This document shows positions 35,728-45,725 of a DNA stretch of 64,000 bases, piece by piece. Made by a program: the position numbers and the translations under genes. Source of the DNA: DAHUXN01 sp963811805 (GTDB taxonomy: Bacteria; Acidobacteriota; Terriglobia; Acidiferrales; UBA7541). Numbering within the stretch: position 1 is the stretch's first letter; each line of letters starts with the position of its first letter. Below the pieces are notes generated by a model. That model searched no databases and was not told the DNA's origin. It saw only the letters and a list, made by a program, of their open reading frames with translations. The stretch is taken from NCBI GenBank assembly GCA_963811805.1, contig CAWESU010000001.1, forward strand, positions 2,480,001 through 2,544,000. Reading direction: 5' to 3'.

Positions 35728-38418
35728 TCACTCGTACCTCAGCGCCACCATTGGATCGACTTTCATCGCCCGCCGCGCGGGAATGTAGCAGGCCAGCAGG
35801 GCAACTGCCGCCAGCAAAATTGAGGCGCTGGCATACGTGAGCGGGTCAACCGGCGAGACGCCGGACAAGAAATTCCCGACCAGCCTCGCAATCGCGGCCG
35901 CTGCCAGAATGCCGGCAATGAGTCCAGCGCCCACAATGAAGAATCCTTGGCGCAGGATCATGCGCAGAACGTCTGTCCGTTGCGCGCCGAGCGCCATGCG
36001 AATGCCGATCTCCTGCGTGCGCTGGCTCGCGCTGTAAGACACCACGCCGTAGACACCCACAACAGCGAGTGAGAGGCCCAGAATTCCAAGCGATGCGGCC
36101 AACACTGCGCCAATTTGAAAGAGCAACAGTCCATTGACTGTATCGAGCGCCTCAGTCATTGTTTGAACGTCGAGCACGGGCATTGCCGGAGCAAGCGCGT
36201 GAATCGCGCCCATAACTCCGCGATTCATGGTTGCGGGAGGCAAGCTCGTGCGCAACTGCAGCGTGACCGGCATCTGATAGTCGTAATGCTGTACGAGCGG
36301 GAGATACAGGTAAGGTTGGTACGGTCCGGCAACGCCCGAGGCTCTGCTGTTCTTCACCTCACCGATGATTTCCACTGGATGTTCTGGGTCGTCGGACCGG
36401 GTGAAATGCCTGCCAATTGGATTTTCGCCGTGCCAGTATTCTTCCGACATGGTTTCGTTGATGACCGCAACGTACTGGGTGTTTTGACCATCGGAATCGA
36501 GAAAGGTACGTCCGCGCAGCGTCGGAATGCGCATGGTCTCAAAATATTGCGGCGACACCGCGTTGTAGCCGGCGTGTGGAGCGCTTTCACCACTACGGGG
36601 CTGATAGCCGTCGATTTTTAAGTCTGTCCCGAAGTGTATGCCGCCCATGGGAACTGTAGTCGCGAGGCTCGCTGTTTCGGTGCCAGGGAGAGCACGGACG
36701 CGCGGGAGCAGCGTTTGAAGAAACTCCCGGCTTTGCGCCTCGCCGTATCCCGTTTGGTGCGGATCAACGGTGAAATTTAGAACATTGATCGGATCGAATC
36801 CCAGACTTGCATGCTCGACGTTCCGTAAACTTCGTACGAAAAGCCCAGCGACAATCAGCAGCATTAAAGAGCCGCCGACTTGCGCGACAACCAGAACGCC
36901 ACGAGCGCGCAGACTTCCGGCCGTCGCCGTGCGGGTGCTTTCATGCAACAGATTGTTCAAATTGCCTCGAGTCGCGCGCAACCCCGGAGCGATTCCCACG
37001 ACAAGGGCAGTGAGCAGAGCAATGCCGAAAGCGTATGCAAACACCCGCCAGTCGAATTGAAAATCCAGGATGAGAGGAATGGACATATGCAGGTTGATCG
37101 AGCTCATATAGCGACTGCCCACGAGCCCCAGGACGATTCCGGCCGCACATCCAAGCAACGCGAGAAGAAGGCTTTCCGTGAGCAATTGACGTACCAGCCG
37201 GCTCCGTCCCGCGCCAACTGCGGCGCGAACGGCCATTTCGCGCTGTCGGCCCGAAGCCCGGGCCAGCAGCAAATTTGCGACATTCAAGCAGGCGAGAATG
37301 AGCACAGATGCGGCAAGTATCAGGAAAAGCGCGCTGATGACCTTCACCACACTATCGCTTTGGGGATCGTCGGTCGGACTCATGGGGCCGAATGCGAAGG
37401 CCATCAGAGACTTCCACTTGTCAGTGGTGGGGTACTGCGCGGAGAGCCGGTGACCAATCACTTTCAACACGGGTTGCGCCGAAGCAAGCTCGACACCCGG
37501 TTTCAATCGGGTGATGATCGTCAAGCCGATAGAAGATTTTCGATCTGTCAGAAAGTCTTTGCTGGCGTCCGAAGTAACCGCAGCCATGCCAAGCGGCAGG
37601 TAACCTTGCGTATCCAATAGCGAAGTGATGCCGCGAAATCCCTTTGGCGCGACCCCGATGATTGTCACGGGATGTCCATTGATCAGGACGCTCTTGCCGA
37701 TGACCCGCGGATCGCCGCCGAAATGCACTTTCCAATACGCATAGCCGAGCACAAGAACAGGCTCGCTATTCAGAGAATTTTCCGTCGCTGGCTCGATGAA
37801 ATTGCCCAACGCGGGTTTCACTCCCAACACCTGGAAGAAATTCCCGGTGACATAGTTCGTCCAAATCGGCTCGTTGTTGCCGTCCGCGCTCAATCCGTCC
37901 TGCTGAAAAATCATCGTGCCGGCTACGTCGGAAAATACGGCGGCGGATTGGCTGCGAATATCGGCATAATCGGGATAAGAGAACCCGTTGTCGTACCCGC
38001 CGTCGATGTCCTCCGCTGCAAGCGTCGTGACCTGCTCCGGTTTCGCAACAGGCGGCATGCGAAGAGTCAGCCAGTCGACCATGCTGAAAATGGCGGTATT
38101 GGCGCCGATGCCGAGGGCGAGGGTGAGCACGGCGATAATCGTGAATGTGGGGCTGCGGCGCAATCGCCGCGTGCCATGGCGAAGGTCCTGCCAGAGCGTT
38201 TCGAGAAAATGCCCGGCGCGAATCTCGCGCGTTTGCTCTTTCACCTGCTCCACTCCGCCCAGTTCCATCTTCGCCTCCCGTTGTGCCTCGTTCGCCGTCA
38301 ATCCTTGCTTCGTCTTTTCGTTCGCAAGCATCTCGACATAGCCGCGCAACTCTTCAAGAAGCTCCGCGTCGATCTCCCGCCGATGCCAGAAGTTTCGAAA
38401 TGCATTCTTCAGTCGCAT
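35728..38418 (-). CDS. MacB/FtsX-type permease (acidobacterial duplicated permease), copy A
   Basis: 896-residue permease of the type found in large numbers in Acidobacteriota. A short helical N-terminal domain (ELLEELRGYVEMLANE) precedes the first transmembrane helix (FTIIAVLTLALGIGANTAI). A MacB periplasmic core, three FtsX-type helices, a second core and three more helices follow. There is no ATPase domain or neighbouring ABC ATPase. It ends YIPARRAMKVDPMVALRYE, identical to copy B. ATG 38418 is 8 bases after the stop of copy B, so PadR, copy B and copy A form one operon. Function unknown; export or mechanotransmission are guesses. Confidence 0.9.
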   Translation of the reverse strand: MRLKNAFRNFWHRREIDAELLEELRGYVEMLANEKTKQGLTANEAQREAKMELGGVEQVKEQTREIRAGHFLETLWQDLRHGTRRLRRSPTFTIIAVLTLALGIGANTAIFSMVDWLTLRMPPVAKPEQVTTLAAEDIDGGYDNGFSYPDYADIRSQSAAVFSDVAGTMIFQQDGLSADGNNEPIWTNYVTGNFFQVLGVKPALGNFIEPATENSLNSEPVLVLGYAYWKVHFGGDPRVIGKSVLINGHPVTIIGVAPKGFRGITSLLDTQGYLPLGMAAVTSDASKDFLTDRKSSIGLTIITRLKPGVELASAQPVLKVIGHRLSAQYPTTDKWKSLMAFAFGPMSPTDDPQSDSVVKVISALFLILAASVLILACLNVANLLLARASGRQREMAVRAAVGAGRSRLVRQLLTESLLLALLGCAAGIVLGLVGSRYMSSINLHMSIPLILDFQFDWRVFAYAFGIALLTALVVGIAPGLRATRGNLNNLLHESTRTATAGSLRARGVLVVAQVGGSLMLLIVAGLFVRSLRNVEHASLGFDPINVLNFTVDPHQTGYGEAQSREFLQTLLPRVRALPGTETASLATTVPMGGIHFGTDLKIDGYQPRSGESAPHAGYNAVSPQYFETMRIPTLRGRTFLDSDGQNTQYVAVINETMSEEYWHGENPIGRHFTRSDDPEHPVEIIGEVKNSRASGVAGPYQPYLYLPLVQHYDYQMPVTLQLRTSLPPATMNRGVMGAIHALAPAMPVLDVQTMTEALDTVNGLLLFQIGAVLAASLGILGLSLAVVGVYGVVSYSASQRTQEIGIRMALGAQRTDVLRMILRQGFFIVGAGLIAGILAAAAIARLVGNFLSGVSPVDPLTYASASILLAAVALLACYIPARRAMKVDPMVALRYE

Positions 38419-38426
38419 CGTTCCGC

Positions 38427-41078
38427 CTATTCGTATCTCAGCGCCACCATTGGATCGACTTTCATCGCCCGCCGCGCCGGGATGTAGCACGCCGCCAAAG
38501 CGACAATCGCCAGCACCGCAGCAACTCCTGCGAAGGTCGCCGGATCTGCCGATTTGACGTGGAAGAGAAGGTTCGTCATCAACCGGGTCAGCGCCAGCGC
38601 GCCGGCGGCTCCCACGACGATGCCGATCAGCGTCAGCTTCGCTCCGTGCCCCACGATCAGCCTCAGCACATTCTGCGGCTGCGCACCCAGCACCATGCGC
38701 AGCCCGATTTCCTGCGTCCGTCGGCTCACCATGTAATTCATGACGCCATAAATTCCTACGGCTGCGAGCAACAATGCCAGCCCTGCGAATATGCTGATCA
38801 GTACCGCCGAAAATCGCCTTGGCGACACCGTGCCGGAGAGCACATCGTCCATAGTCATCACATCCGTCACTGGCAAAGCCGGGTCGACTTTGTGGACGAT
38901 GCCCGCCGCGGCCAAGGCCGCCCGCTCGGGATCGGACGTCGTGCGAATCACCAGGTACGGCGTCCAGCCGCCGGAGAAATAGACGTCATAGGTCGGATCC
39001 GCATCCAGGCCGAATTGGTGAACGTTGCCGACGATTCCGACGATTGAAATCCAGCATGGCTTCGGACCGAACGAGCAAAAGTTGATTCGTTTGCCGATGG
39101 CATCACCATGCGGCCAGAATCGGCGCGCCATTGCGTCGTTGATATCGATATTCAGCCCATTCCAATCTTCCTGACCTACCGTGCGCCCGTTGAGCAAAGG
39201 AATGCCCGCCGTGGAAAAATATCCCGGCGTGACGGTACGAAACTCAGCGAGCGGCCGCACACCCGCATCGGGAATCGGCTCTCCTTCAATAACGAATCGA
39301 GACGCTTGCTTGATCTGAGAAGCGAGGGGCAGGACGTCGATGCCCGCCGCCGATTTCACGCCCGGCAATCCGCCCACTTCCTCGACGATCTGCTCGAATT
39401 GTAAGGACTGCTTCTGCGTCAACTGCTGTTGTTGCGCAGGCGTTAGTTTGCTGAGTTGCGCTGGCGGAATGCCGGCTTGGGGAATGTCCATGGTCAGAAG
39501 GTGATCGGCCCGGAATCCCGGACTGACGTTCAGTAGCTGGTGTAAGCTGCGCAGCAACAATCCAGCGCCGATGAGCGGCACGAGCGCCAGAGCGATTTCC
39601 ATCACGACGACCACATTGTGCAATTTGCGGCCGCCAAATCCTCCCGCCCCCCTGGTCCCTTGCTTCAGCGCGATATTCGCATTTGTCTTTCTCACCTGCA
39701 GTGCCGGCAATAGTCCGCACACGATCCCCACGACCACGCATACGGCAATCGTAAAAAGAAACACCGTGCCATCCAGATGCACCTTCTGGACCGCAGCCAG
39801 ATTCGTTGGCGCCATCGCGCCCAGGATTCTTACTCCCACCTCAGCCAGCGCAACTCCCACCGCGCCGCCCAGCAGCGCGAGCAGGGTGCTTTCGGTCAGC
39901 AGTTGCCGCACCAGCCGCCATGGATTCGCACCCAAGGCCGTTCGCAGCGCGATTTCCTTCTCCCTCACCGCATTCCGCGCCAGCAGCAGATTCACAATGT
40001 TCGCGCAGGCGATCAGCAGCACCAGCCCGACGGCCGCAAATAACACCAGCAAGCTTTGCCGCATCTCTGCCGCGGAGGGGTCCTGCATCGGCCGGACCAC
40101 AAGCCCAAAATTCTTGTGCTCCGTCGGATACACCATCGCCGACTGCCGGTTCAGCGCTTCAAATTCCGCGCGCCCCTGCGCGATGGTCACACCCGGCTTC
40201 AGCCGCGCAATCCCCACCAGTTCGTGGTGAACGTGTTCGCTCAAATCGTCGGGGAACTGCCCCAGCGGCATCCAAATATCCGGCGAGTTGAGCAGTTGAG
40301 AATTTCCCGAAAGCACTCCCACGATCGAGTACTGCAGTCCATCGAGCGTGACGCTGCGTCCGATAACGCCGGGATCCGCTCCAAAACGGCTCTGCCAAAA
40401 GCGGTGGCTCAAGATCACAATGGGACCGCTGCCTGGCCGGTCTTCTTCCGGCAAGAATAACCGTCCGGCGGCGGGCTTGACGCCCAACATTGGAAATAAG
40501 TTCGACGTCGCATAGCTTATCTCCAGCCGCTGGGGATCTCCGTCGCCCGTCAGATTTGCTCCTTGCTGGACCCACGCATACCCAGCCATATCCGAAACTT
40601 TTGTCACGGCGCGACGCCAATCGGCAAAGTCCCCGGGAGATAATCCGCCAAGTGGAACAGTCGGAAGATAGGTGTTCCAGATCTCGATAAGGTTTTCGGG
40701 ATGGTCGTAGGGCAGCGGCTGAAGCAGCACATCTTTGATCACAGTGAAAATTGCCGTGTTCGCGCCGATGCCCAGCGCCAGCGTCAGCACCGCAACGATC
40801 GTGAATCCGGGATTTTTGCGCAGCATGCGCGCGCCGTAGCGAAGGTCCTGCCACAATGTTTCCAGGAAATGCCCGGCGCGCACCTCGCGCGTTCGCTCCT
40901 TCACTTGCTCCACGCCGCCCAGTTCCATCTTCGCCTCCCGTTGCGCCTGCCGCGTCTCGACGCCCTTCGTCACTTTTTCATCCGCGAGCATCTCGGCGTA
41001 CCCGCGCACTTCCTCATCGAGCTCCGCATCGGCCCGTCTCTTCCGCCACAAGTTCCGCGCTGCGTTCGTCAGCCACAC
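38427..41078 (-). CDS. MacB/FtsX-type permease (acidobacterial duplicated permease), copy B
   Basis: 883-residue paralogue of copy A with the same order: N-terminal helical domain, TM helix with FTIVAVLTLALGIGANTAIF, MacB core, FtsX helices, second core and FtsX helices. The first 120 and last 20 residues are nearly identical to copy A, while the middle cores diverge. The start is GTG 41078, 51 bases after the PadR stop. As for copy A, no ATPase partner is present in the window. Confidence 0.9.
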   Translation of the reverse strand: MWLTNAARNLWRKRRADAELDEEVRGYAEMLADEKVTKGVETRQAQREAKMELGGVEQVKERTREVRAGHFLETLWQDLRYGARMLRKNPGFTIVAVLTLALGIGANTAIFTVIKDVLLQPLPYDHPENLIEIWNTYLPTVPLGGLSPGDFADWRRAVTKVSDMAGYAWVQQGANLTGDGDPQRLEISYATSNLFPMLGVKPAAGRLFLPEEDRPGSGPIVILSHRFWQSRFGADPGVIGRSVTLDGLQYSIVGVLSGNSQLLNSPDIWMPLGQFPDDLSEHVHHELVGIARLKPGVTIAQGRAEFEALNRQSAMVYPTEHKNFGLVVRPMQDPSAAEMRQSLLVLFAAVGLVLLIACANIVNLLLARNAVREKEIALRTALGANPWRLVRQLLTESTLLALLGGAVGVALAEVGVRILGAMAPTNLAAVQKVHLDGTVFLFTIAVCVVVGIVCGLLPALQVRKTNANIALKQGTRGAGGFGGRKLHNVVVVMEIALALVPLIGAGLLLRSLHQLLNVSPGFRADHLLTMDIPQAGIPPAQLSKLTPAQQQQLTQKQSLQFEQIVEEVGGLPGVKSAAGIDVLPLASQIKQASRFVIEGEPIPDAGVRPLAEFRTVTPGYFSTAGIPLLNGRTVGQEDWNGLNIDINDAMARRFWPHGDAIGKRINFCSFGPKPCWISIVGIVGNVHQFGLDADPTYDVYFSGGWTPYLVIRTTSDPERAALAAAGIVHKVDPALPVTDVMTMDDVLSGTVSPRRFSAVLISIFAGLALLLAAVGIYGVMNYMVSRRTQEIGLRMVLGAQPQNVLRLIVGHGAKLTLIGIVVGAAGALALTRLMTNLLFHVKSADPATFAGVAAVLAIVALAACYIPARRAMKVDPMVALRYE

Positions 41079-41128
41079 AACCGTGCCTTTGTTTTTCGCC
41101 GCTCACCCGCCGGTTGCAACTGCGCTTC

Positions 41129-41458
41129 TCACGCTTCCAGCGCTCGTTCGATCGCCAGCGAAATGCGCCCCCATCGCTGCGTCTCGTTTTCCAGCTGGCG
41201 CCGCCCCTTCTTGGTCAGCTGATAATATTTTGCACGTCGATTATTCTCCGATTCCCCCCAGGAAGAGCTGAGCCAGCCTTCTTCTTCCATGCGGTGCAGC
41301 GCAGGGAACAGCGAGCCCGGCTTCACATGAAAGGTTCCTCGCGTGACCTGCCCGATGCGTCGCGAGATCCCCAGGCCATGCATCTCCCCCAGCGCCAGCG
41401 ACTTCAAAATCAGCATGTCCAGCGTTCCTTGCAGCAGTTCGGTTTGCGATTGCGCCAT
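41129..41458 (-). CDS. PadR-family transcriptional regulator
   Basis: Winged-helix repressor of 109 residues with the acidobacterial PadR opening LLQGTLDMLILKSLALG, the recognition region and wing GSLFPALHRMEEEGWL, and RRAKYYQLTKKGRRQLE. ATG 41458 follows a perfect AGGAGG. It is the first gene of an operon with the two permeases and probably controls them and itself. The inverted repeat at 41480-41491 in its promoter is a candidate operator. Confidence 0.92.
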   Translation of the reverse strand: MAQSQTELLQGTLDMLILKSLALGEMHGLGISRRIGQVTRGTFHVKPGSLFPALHRMEEEGWLSSSWGESENNRRAKYYQLTKKGRRQLENETQRWGRISLAIERALEA

Positions 41459-41479
41459 CCGGCCTCCTATAGACATTCT

Positions 41480-41519
41480 GTAGCTGGCTACGTTAGCGCG
41501 CCCTCCTATCGAATGTCAA
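41480..41519 (-). promoter_or_regulatory. PadR operon promoter and candidate operator
   Basis: On the reverse strand, TTGACA (41519-41514) and TAACGT (41495-41490) are 18 bases apart. The inverted repeat GTAGC-tg-GCTAC (41480-41491) touches the -10 box and lies 22 bases before the PadR start codon. This is where a PadR autorepressor site would be expected; the assignment is inference. Confidence 0.4.
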
Positions 41520-41618
41520 TACGTACAACCGTCCCGGAATGTTCCAGGAATGGCCGATTTGATTTGCTGGAGGGGGATTTCGCCTGAGAGATCAAAGCCG
41601 CGGCGCTGTCGTGTCGCC

Positions 41619-42395
41619 CTAGGCGAACTGCGTCACGAAGAAGTACGCCGACATGCCGAATCCGATCACGATCACCAGCCTGCGAATCATCACTGGATTC
41701 ACCTTCTGCGCGTAATATGCGCCGCCATATCCGCCGGCCACGGCGCCAACGAGCATCACCAGAGCTTCTGGCCAGACCACCACGCGCGCCCGTATGAACA
41801 GCACCAGCGCCACCAGGTTGACGGAACTGACCAGCAGCGACTTCAAGCCGTTCATCGCGTGGATATTTCCGATATCCAGCAACGCAAGCACGGCCAGCAC
41901 GAGAATTCCGGCGCCCGCGCCGAAAAATCCAATGTACACGGAAATGAACAGTTCAAGCGCGAGCGCCGCGACAAAGAGCGAACGCCGCCGGGTGGCGTGC
42001 TCGCCCTTCGCGCGCACCCACGCGGAAATTTTTCCGCTCGAGATGAACAGCAGAGTTGCTCCCAGCAGCAGCCACGGGACCATTTTCATGAACGTCGCTT
42101 GAGGAGTTTTCAGCAGGATGCTCGCGCCGACGATGCCTCCCGCGAATCCCGTCAGGAGAAGCGGCGGCAGCACCTTACGCACCCGTGGCTGGCTCATTTC
42201 GCGCCAGTACGCCACCGTGCTGGCGATGGTTCCCGGCCACATGGCCGCCGTATTCGTGGCATTTGCGGAGATTGGCGCGATGCGCGTGAACAGCAGCGCC
42301 GGGAAGGAAATGAAGCTGCCTCCTCCCGCGACGGAATTGATCGCTCCGGCCACTACCGCCGCTGAAAAAAGGAAGCCCGCCTCACGCAGAGACAC
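41619..42395 (-). CDS. TauE/SafE (TSUP) family membrane transporter
   Basis: Integral membrane protein of 258 residues with about eight hydrophobic segments. It has the family N-terminal motif GAINSVAGGGSFISFPAL, repeated in weaker form at GFFGAGAGIL in the second half. TSUP proteins export sulfite or sulfonates or take up related anions; the substrate cannot be read here. It sits alone between the PadR operon and the TonB receptors, and there are no taurine genes in the window. Confidence 0.9.
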   Translation of the reverse strand: MSLREAGFLFSAAVVAGAINSVAGGGSFISFPALLFTRIAPISANATNTAAMWPGTIASTVAYWREMSQPRVRKVLPPLLLTGFAGGIVGASILLKTPQATFMKMVPWLLLGATLLFISSGKISAWVRAKGEHATRRRSLFVAALALELFISVYIGFFGAGAGILVLAVLALLDIGNIHAMNGLKSLLVSSVNLVALVLFIRARVVVWPEALVMLVGAVAGGYGGAYYAQKVNPVMIRRLVIVIGFGMSAYFFVTQFA

Positions 42396-42464
42396 GGCAA
42401 AGGATAACGTGTCCCTTTTTTTCTGTCACGGCCCATTTGCTCGGCCGACTGGTTTTGCCGATCT

Positions 42465-45400
42465 TTAGAACGTCACTCGTGCGCCGATCTGCGCGGCGAA
42501 TGGAATTCCAACCGTCGTGCCCGGCCCAAAGAAGTCGCCCAGCGCACCCTCGGGTATCTCAAGCTGGCGCAGGCTGGTGATGGGCCCGGTTTGAGTGCAG
42601 CTTGGGTTCGCGCAAATACTGGTGACATTAGTGATGCCTGTGACGGGATTTGGCACCATCTGCGACGCTGGAACTGGAAGCTGGACGACGTTGACCGCGT
42701 AATTCGCCCCGGGATTGTTGCGGTTGAACAAATTGAAGAACTCAATGAATGGCAAGACGGTCCAACGCTCGTTGAGTTTGAACGGCCGCGTGACGCGCAG
42801 GTCTGACTGGATGTAAGGCCTGCCGCGGAATTCATCGAGGCTTGTGTACACTCCATTTACGTAGATACGCCCGGTGTTGTCCGCGTTCGTGATGGTGATG
42901 GGGCGGGCGCTCTCGAACTGATTTATGCTGCTCAATTCAAATCCACCGGGAAGACGCAGTGTGCCGGCCAGAACGAAACGGTCCGTAACGTTTTCACCAG
43001 ATGGTCCGTAGTCTCCGGGTCCGAAAGCGTCCAACTGCCCGTTTGGCAGGCTGCAGACACCGTCGACATAGTCAAACAGCTCGCCCAACAGGCAACCCCA
43101 CGTGTCCGCCCTGGAAAGCGTATAGTTCGCCACCAGGTTGAAGCGGCTCATATTGCCTGCAAGATGCAGCACCAGCGCGTTGTACTTCGAACGGTTGTCA
43201 GACTCGAACACATTGACATTGGGGACCACATTCGCTTGGTCAGTCGCATAGTCTGGGTCTGTCGCGGAAATGAGTGGCGTCAATAGGCTGGTGCCGCTGG
43301 TATAGGGGAACCCGCGGTACCCATGAACGCCGTCCTCGAATATATAATCGGCGCTCATGAGCCATTGCTTGTTGAAAGCGTGCTCTACGCCGCCAGTAAC
43401 ATGGATGGCGTAAGGAGTGCTGTAAGGGGAGCCCACCAGATTGCCCGTGGCCCCGCTCCCGCCCATCAGGCACCCGGAGCCCGTGAGCGCAAAAGTGCCT
43501 GGGCCTCCAGTAAGGCTGCACGGTCCGGTGGTGAAGTTCGAGCCGTTGACACCCTGGAATGCAGTCGCCCATCCGTTCTGCGCCAGATCGTCATAGTACA
43601 TGCCGAAGCCAGCGTGAATTACAGTCGTCTCGCTCTTACCGAGAGAGTAGGCGAGCCCAATCCGGGGTGCGATCTGCGCGTGATCATCGTGCGGCAGGCT
43701 GCCGACAACCGGAATCTGCAACGCCTGCAGCGTGATGTATGCGGCGTTATCAGCTTCACTTCGGCCCGACCCAAGGAATAGTCCCCAAGTCGACTGCCAA
43801 CGCAAACCGTAGTTGAAGGTGAGTTTGTTCGTGACTCGCCAGGAGTCCTCGGCGTAGAGCGCTAGACGCTGAACATTCTGTGAAAAGCTGCCGTCGCTAG
43901 CAGGAGTGAACGTACAACTCGATCCGTCCGAAGCGGTGAAGTTGACACATTGCGGGGTAAACGTTCCGAAGACGGCGGGATTCTGTACATAGAAGCTCGG
44001 GTTATTGACGTAACTGGCGAGAGTTTCCGCCGTGCCGGCAAAAGCCCCGCCCAGCACGGGTTCGTGAATGAAGTCGACTCCAAACATGAGCGAATGCGTA
44101 CCCACAATGTGGCTCAGGTCGTAGCGTGCCTGGTATTTCTCTTGATTACGCAGGTCGGGAAACAAAGTAATAGGCGTAGCAAATTGGTTGTCACCAAACG
44201 TCTCGAAACCAGAAATGGTAAGCGCTGTGGAGCTGAAGGGGAACGCCAGCGCGAAACCCAGATTTGAATCCCGGGTCTGCGTGAGATGCAATAAGCTCCC
44301 GCCGAGGACCAAAGTGCCAACCGTGCTTGGATTGAAAGTATAGGTGTTGCTGAGCGCCACGTTCCAGTAATTGTTGTGCGTCAGCAGGCCAGTTGACGGC
44401 AATGTCCCCTGCTCCACCAGGTCATTATGCGCGGTATATGTGTCTCCCGATGTGCGCAGGAACCAATTCGATTTTGGCGATTGTGCCCAGTCAAAGCGCA
44501 GCGAACCGAGATAGTCGCGAAAGGGAATCGGAACAGTGGAGGGAACGTTGATCGAAGGAACGCTGGTGATCAACCCCATTTGGGCCAATTGCCCGAGCGC
44601 GTTGAATTGCGTCAGGCTTGCCGGACTGTACGCAATGCTCGCATCCTCATGCACGGCCTCGAATGACGTAAAGAACCACATCTTTCCCTTTGCGATAGGT
44701 CCTCCAAGCGTGCCGACGTAGTTCTGGCGTGAGAACGGCTGCTTGGGATTGTTCACGCAGACACCGTTCGTGCATGTTTGCGCCGGATTCTCAATCGGGA
44801 ACCGGGCGTTTAGTGCTGCCTGGCGGTCATAGAAAGCCGCGTCGCCGTGCCAATCATTGGTGCCGCGCTTGGTGGTGATTACAACGGATCCGGCAGTGGT
44901 CCAACCGGTATCCGCTTCTTCATTGGATGTGCGCACGGCGAATTCCTGAATAGCGTCGGGCGAGAAATTTTGGAGGAAGCCGCCGATATAGTCGTCGGAG
45001 TTGTCGGCGCCGTCAACCGACAGTTCGTTGTTCAAGCCGGAGCTTCCGCCCGTGGACACGGCAGTTATGCGCGCCTTGGTAGGATCGGAAGGCTCGACAG
45101 GCTCAGTTGCGGGTACGAGATAAGCGATGTTGGCGAAGCTGCGTGCCGGAAGCGGCAGAGATTCGAGGTCCTGCGCCGAAACGGCGCCGCCATGCACGGC
45201 GCTGGTGACGTCGAGCGGCTGCGTGGTGATGGAGGAAGCCTGACCCTGAACGGTGACGCTTTGCTGGACCGGCGCCGGTTTCAGTGTGACGCTCACGTCC
45301 TGAACAGAGCTGACCACAGCAGAGACGTCGGAGGTGGCGTCGGAGAAGCCCGCCGCGGAAACAGTCAAGCGGTAAGGGCCGGGCGGAAGGTCCGGGATGC

Positions 45401-45608
45401 GAAACTCGCCCTGCTCATTCGTTATGGCCTCGCGCTCGAGGGACGTTTGCTGCGAGCGGGCCATGATTTTCGCAGATGGCACGCGTGCGCCACTCGTGTC
45501 GACGACCTCGCCGATGATGCTCCCGTGAAAGTCCTGCGCCTGCGAAGAAAACACAACAAAAAACAAAACAGCAAAGAATGCAAAAGCTGCCCGCCACTGT
45601 TTAGTCAC
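42465..45608 (-). CDS. Oar-like TonB-dependent outer membrane receptor, copy 1
   Basis: 1047-residue outer membrane protein. A signal peptide (FFAVLFFVVFSSQAQ) is followed by a carboxypeptidase-regulatory-like beta sandwich (IIGEVVDTSGARVPSAKI), a TonB plug near residues 120-230 and a large beta barrel. It ends in the aromatic QIGARVTF expected of barrels. Such Oar-like proteins probably import oligosaccharides or peptides; the substrate is not visible. The start is GTG 45608 after AAGGAG. A dyad shared with copy 2 lies about 45 bases upstream (45653-45671). Confidence 0.92.
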   Translation of the reverse strand: MTKQWRAAFAFFAVLFFVVFSSQAQDFHGSIIGEVVDTSGARVPSAKIMARSQQTSLEREAITNEQGEFRIPDLPPGPYRLTVSAAGFSDATSDVSAVVSSVQDVSVTLKPAPVQQSVTVQGQASSITTQPLDVTSAVHGGAVSAQDLESLPLPARSFANIAYLVPATEPVEPSDPTKARITAVSTGGSSGLNNELSVDGADNSDDYIGGFLQNFSPDAIQEFAVRTSNEEADTGWTTAGSVVITTKRGTNDWHGDAAFYDRQAALNARFPIENPAQTCTNGVCVNNPKQPFSRQNYVGTLGGPIAKGKMWFFTSFEAVHEDASIAYSPASLTQFNALGQLAQMGLITSVPSINVPSTVPIPFRDYLGSLRFDWAQSPKSNWFLRTSGDTYTAHNDLVEQGTLPSTGLLTHNNYWNVALSNTYTFNPSTVGTLVLGGSLLHLTQTRDSNLGFALAFPFSSTALTISGFETFGDNQFATPITLFPDLRNQEKYQARYDLSHIVGTHSLMFGVDFIHEPVLGGAFAGTAETLASYVNNPSFYVQNPAVFGTFTPQCVNFTASDGSSCTFTPASDGSFSQNVQRLALYAEDSWRVTNKLTFNYGLRWQSTWGLFLGSGRSEADNAAYITLQALQIPVVGSLPHDDHAQIAPRIGLAYSLGKSETTVIHAGFGMYYDDLAQNGWATAFQGVNGSNFTTGPCSLTGGPGTFALTGSGCLMGGSGATGNLVGSPYSTPYAIHVTGGVEHAFNKQWLMSADYIFEDGVHGYRGFPYTSGTSLLTPLISATDPDYATDQANVVPNVNVFESDNRSKYNALVLHLAGNMSRFNLVANYTLSRADTWGCLLGELFDYVDGVCSLPNGQLDAFGPGDYGPSGENVTDRFVLAGTLRLPGGFELSSINQFESARPITITNADNTGRIYVNGVYTSLDEFRGRPYIQSDLRVTRPFKLNERWTVLPFIEFFNLFNRNNPGANYAVNVVQLPVPASQMVPNPVTGITNVTSICANPSCTQTGPITSLRQLEIPEGALGDFFGPGTTVGIPFAAQIGARVTF

Positions 45609-45652
45609 GATGAGCTCCTTAAGGCGCTCGCAGCCTACTGTGTGCTCGCATC

Positions 45653-45671
45653 TACTACCATATCCGTAGTT
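45653..45671 (-). promoter_or_regulatory. shared dyad upstream of TonB receptor 1
   Basis: Read on the reverse strand this is AACTACG-gata-TGGTAGTA. The same words, AACTACG and TGGTAGTA, recur upstream of receptor 2 (48811-48830) with a spacer longer by one base. ACTAC/GTAGT arms form an inverted repeat, as expected of an operator. A BlaI-type repressor gene is 5 kb away in the same cluster. Confidence 0.5.
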
Positions 45672-45725
45672 CGAGCAGGTGCCACCAGGAACGGTTCTCC
45701 CGGCGACGCAGAGACGAGGATGCGC

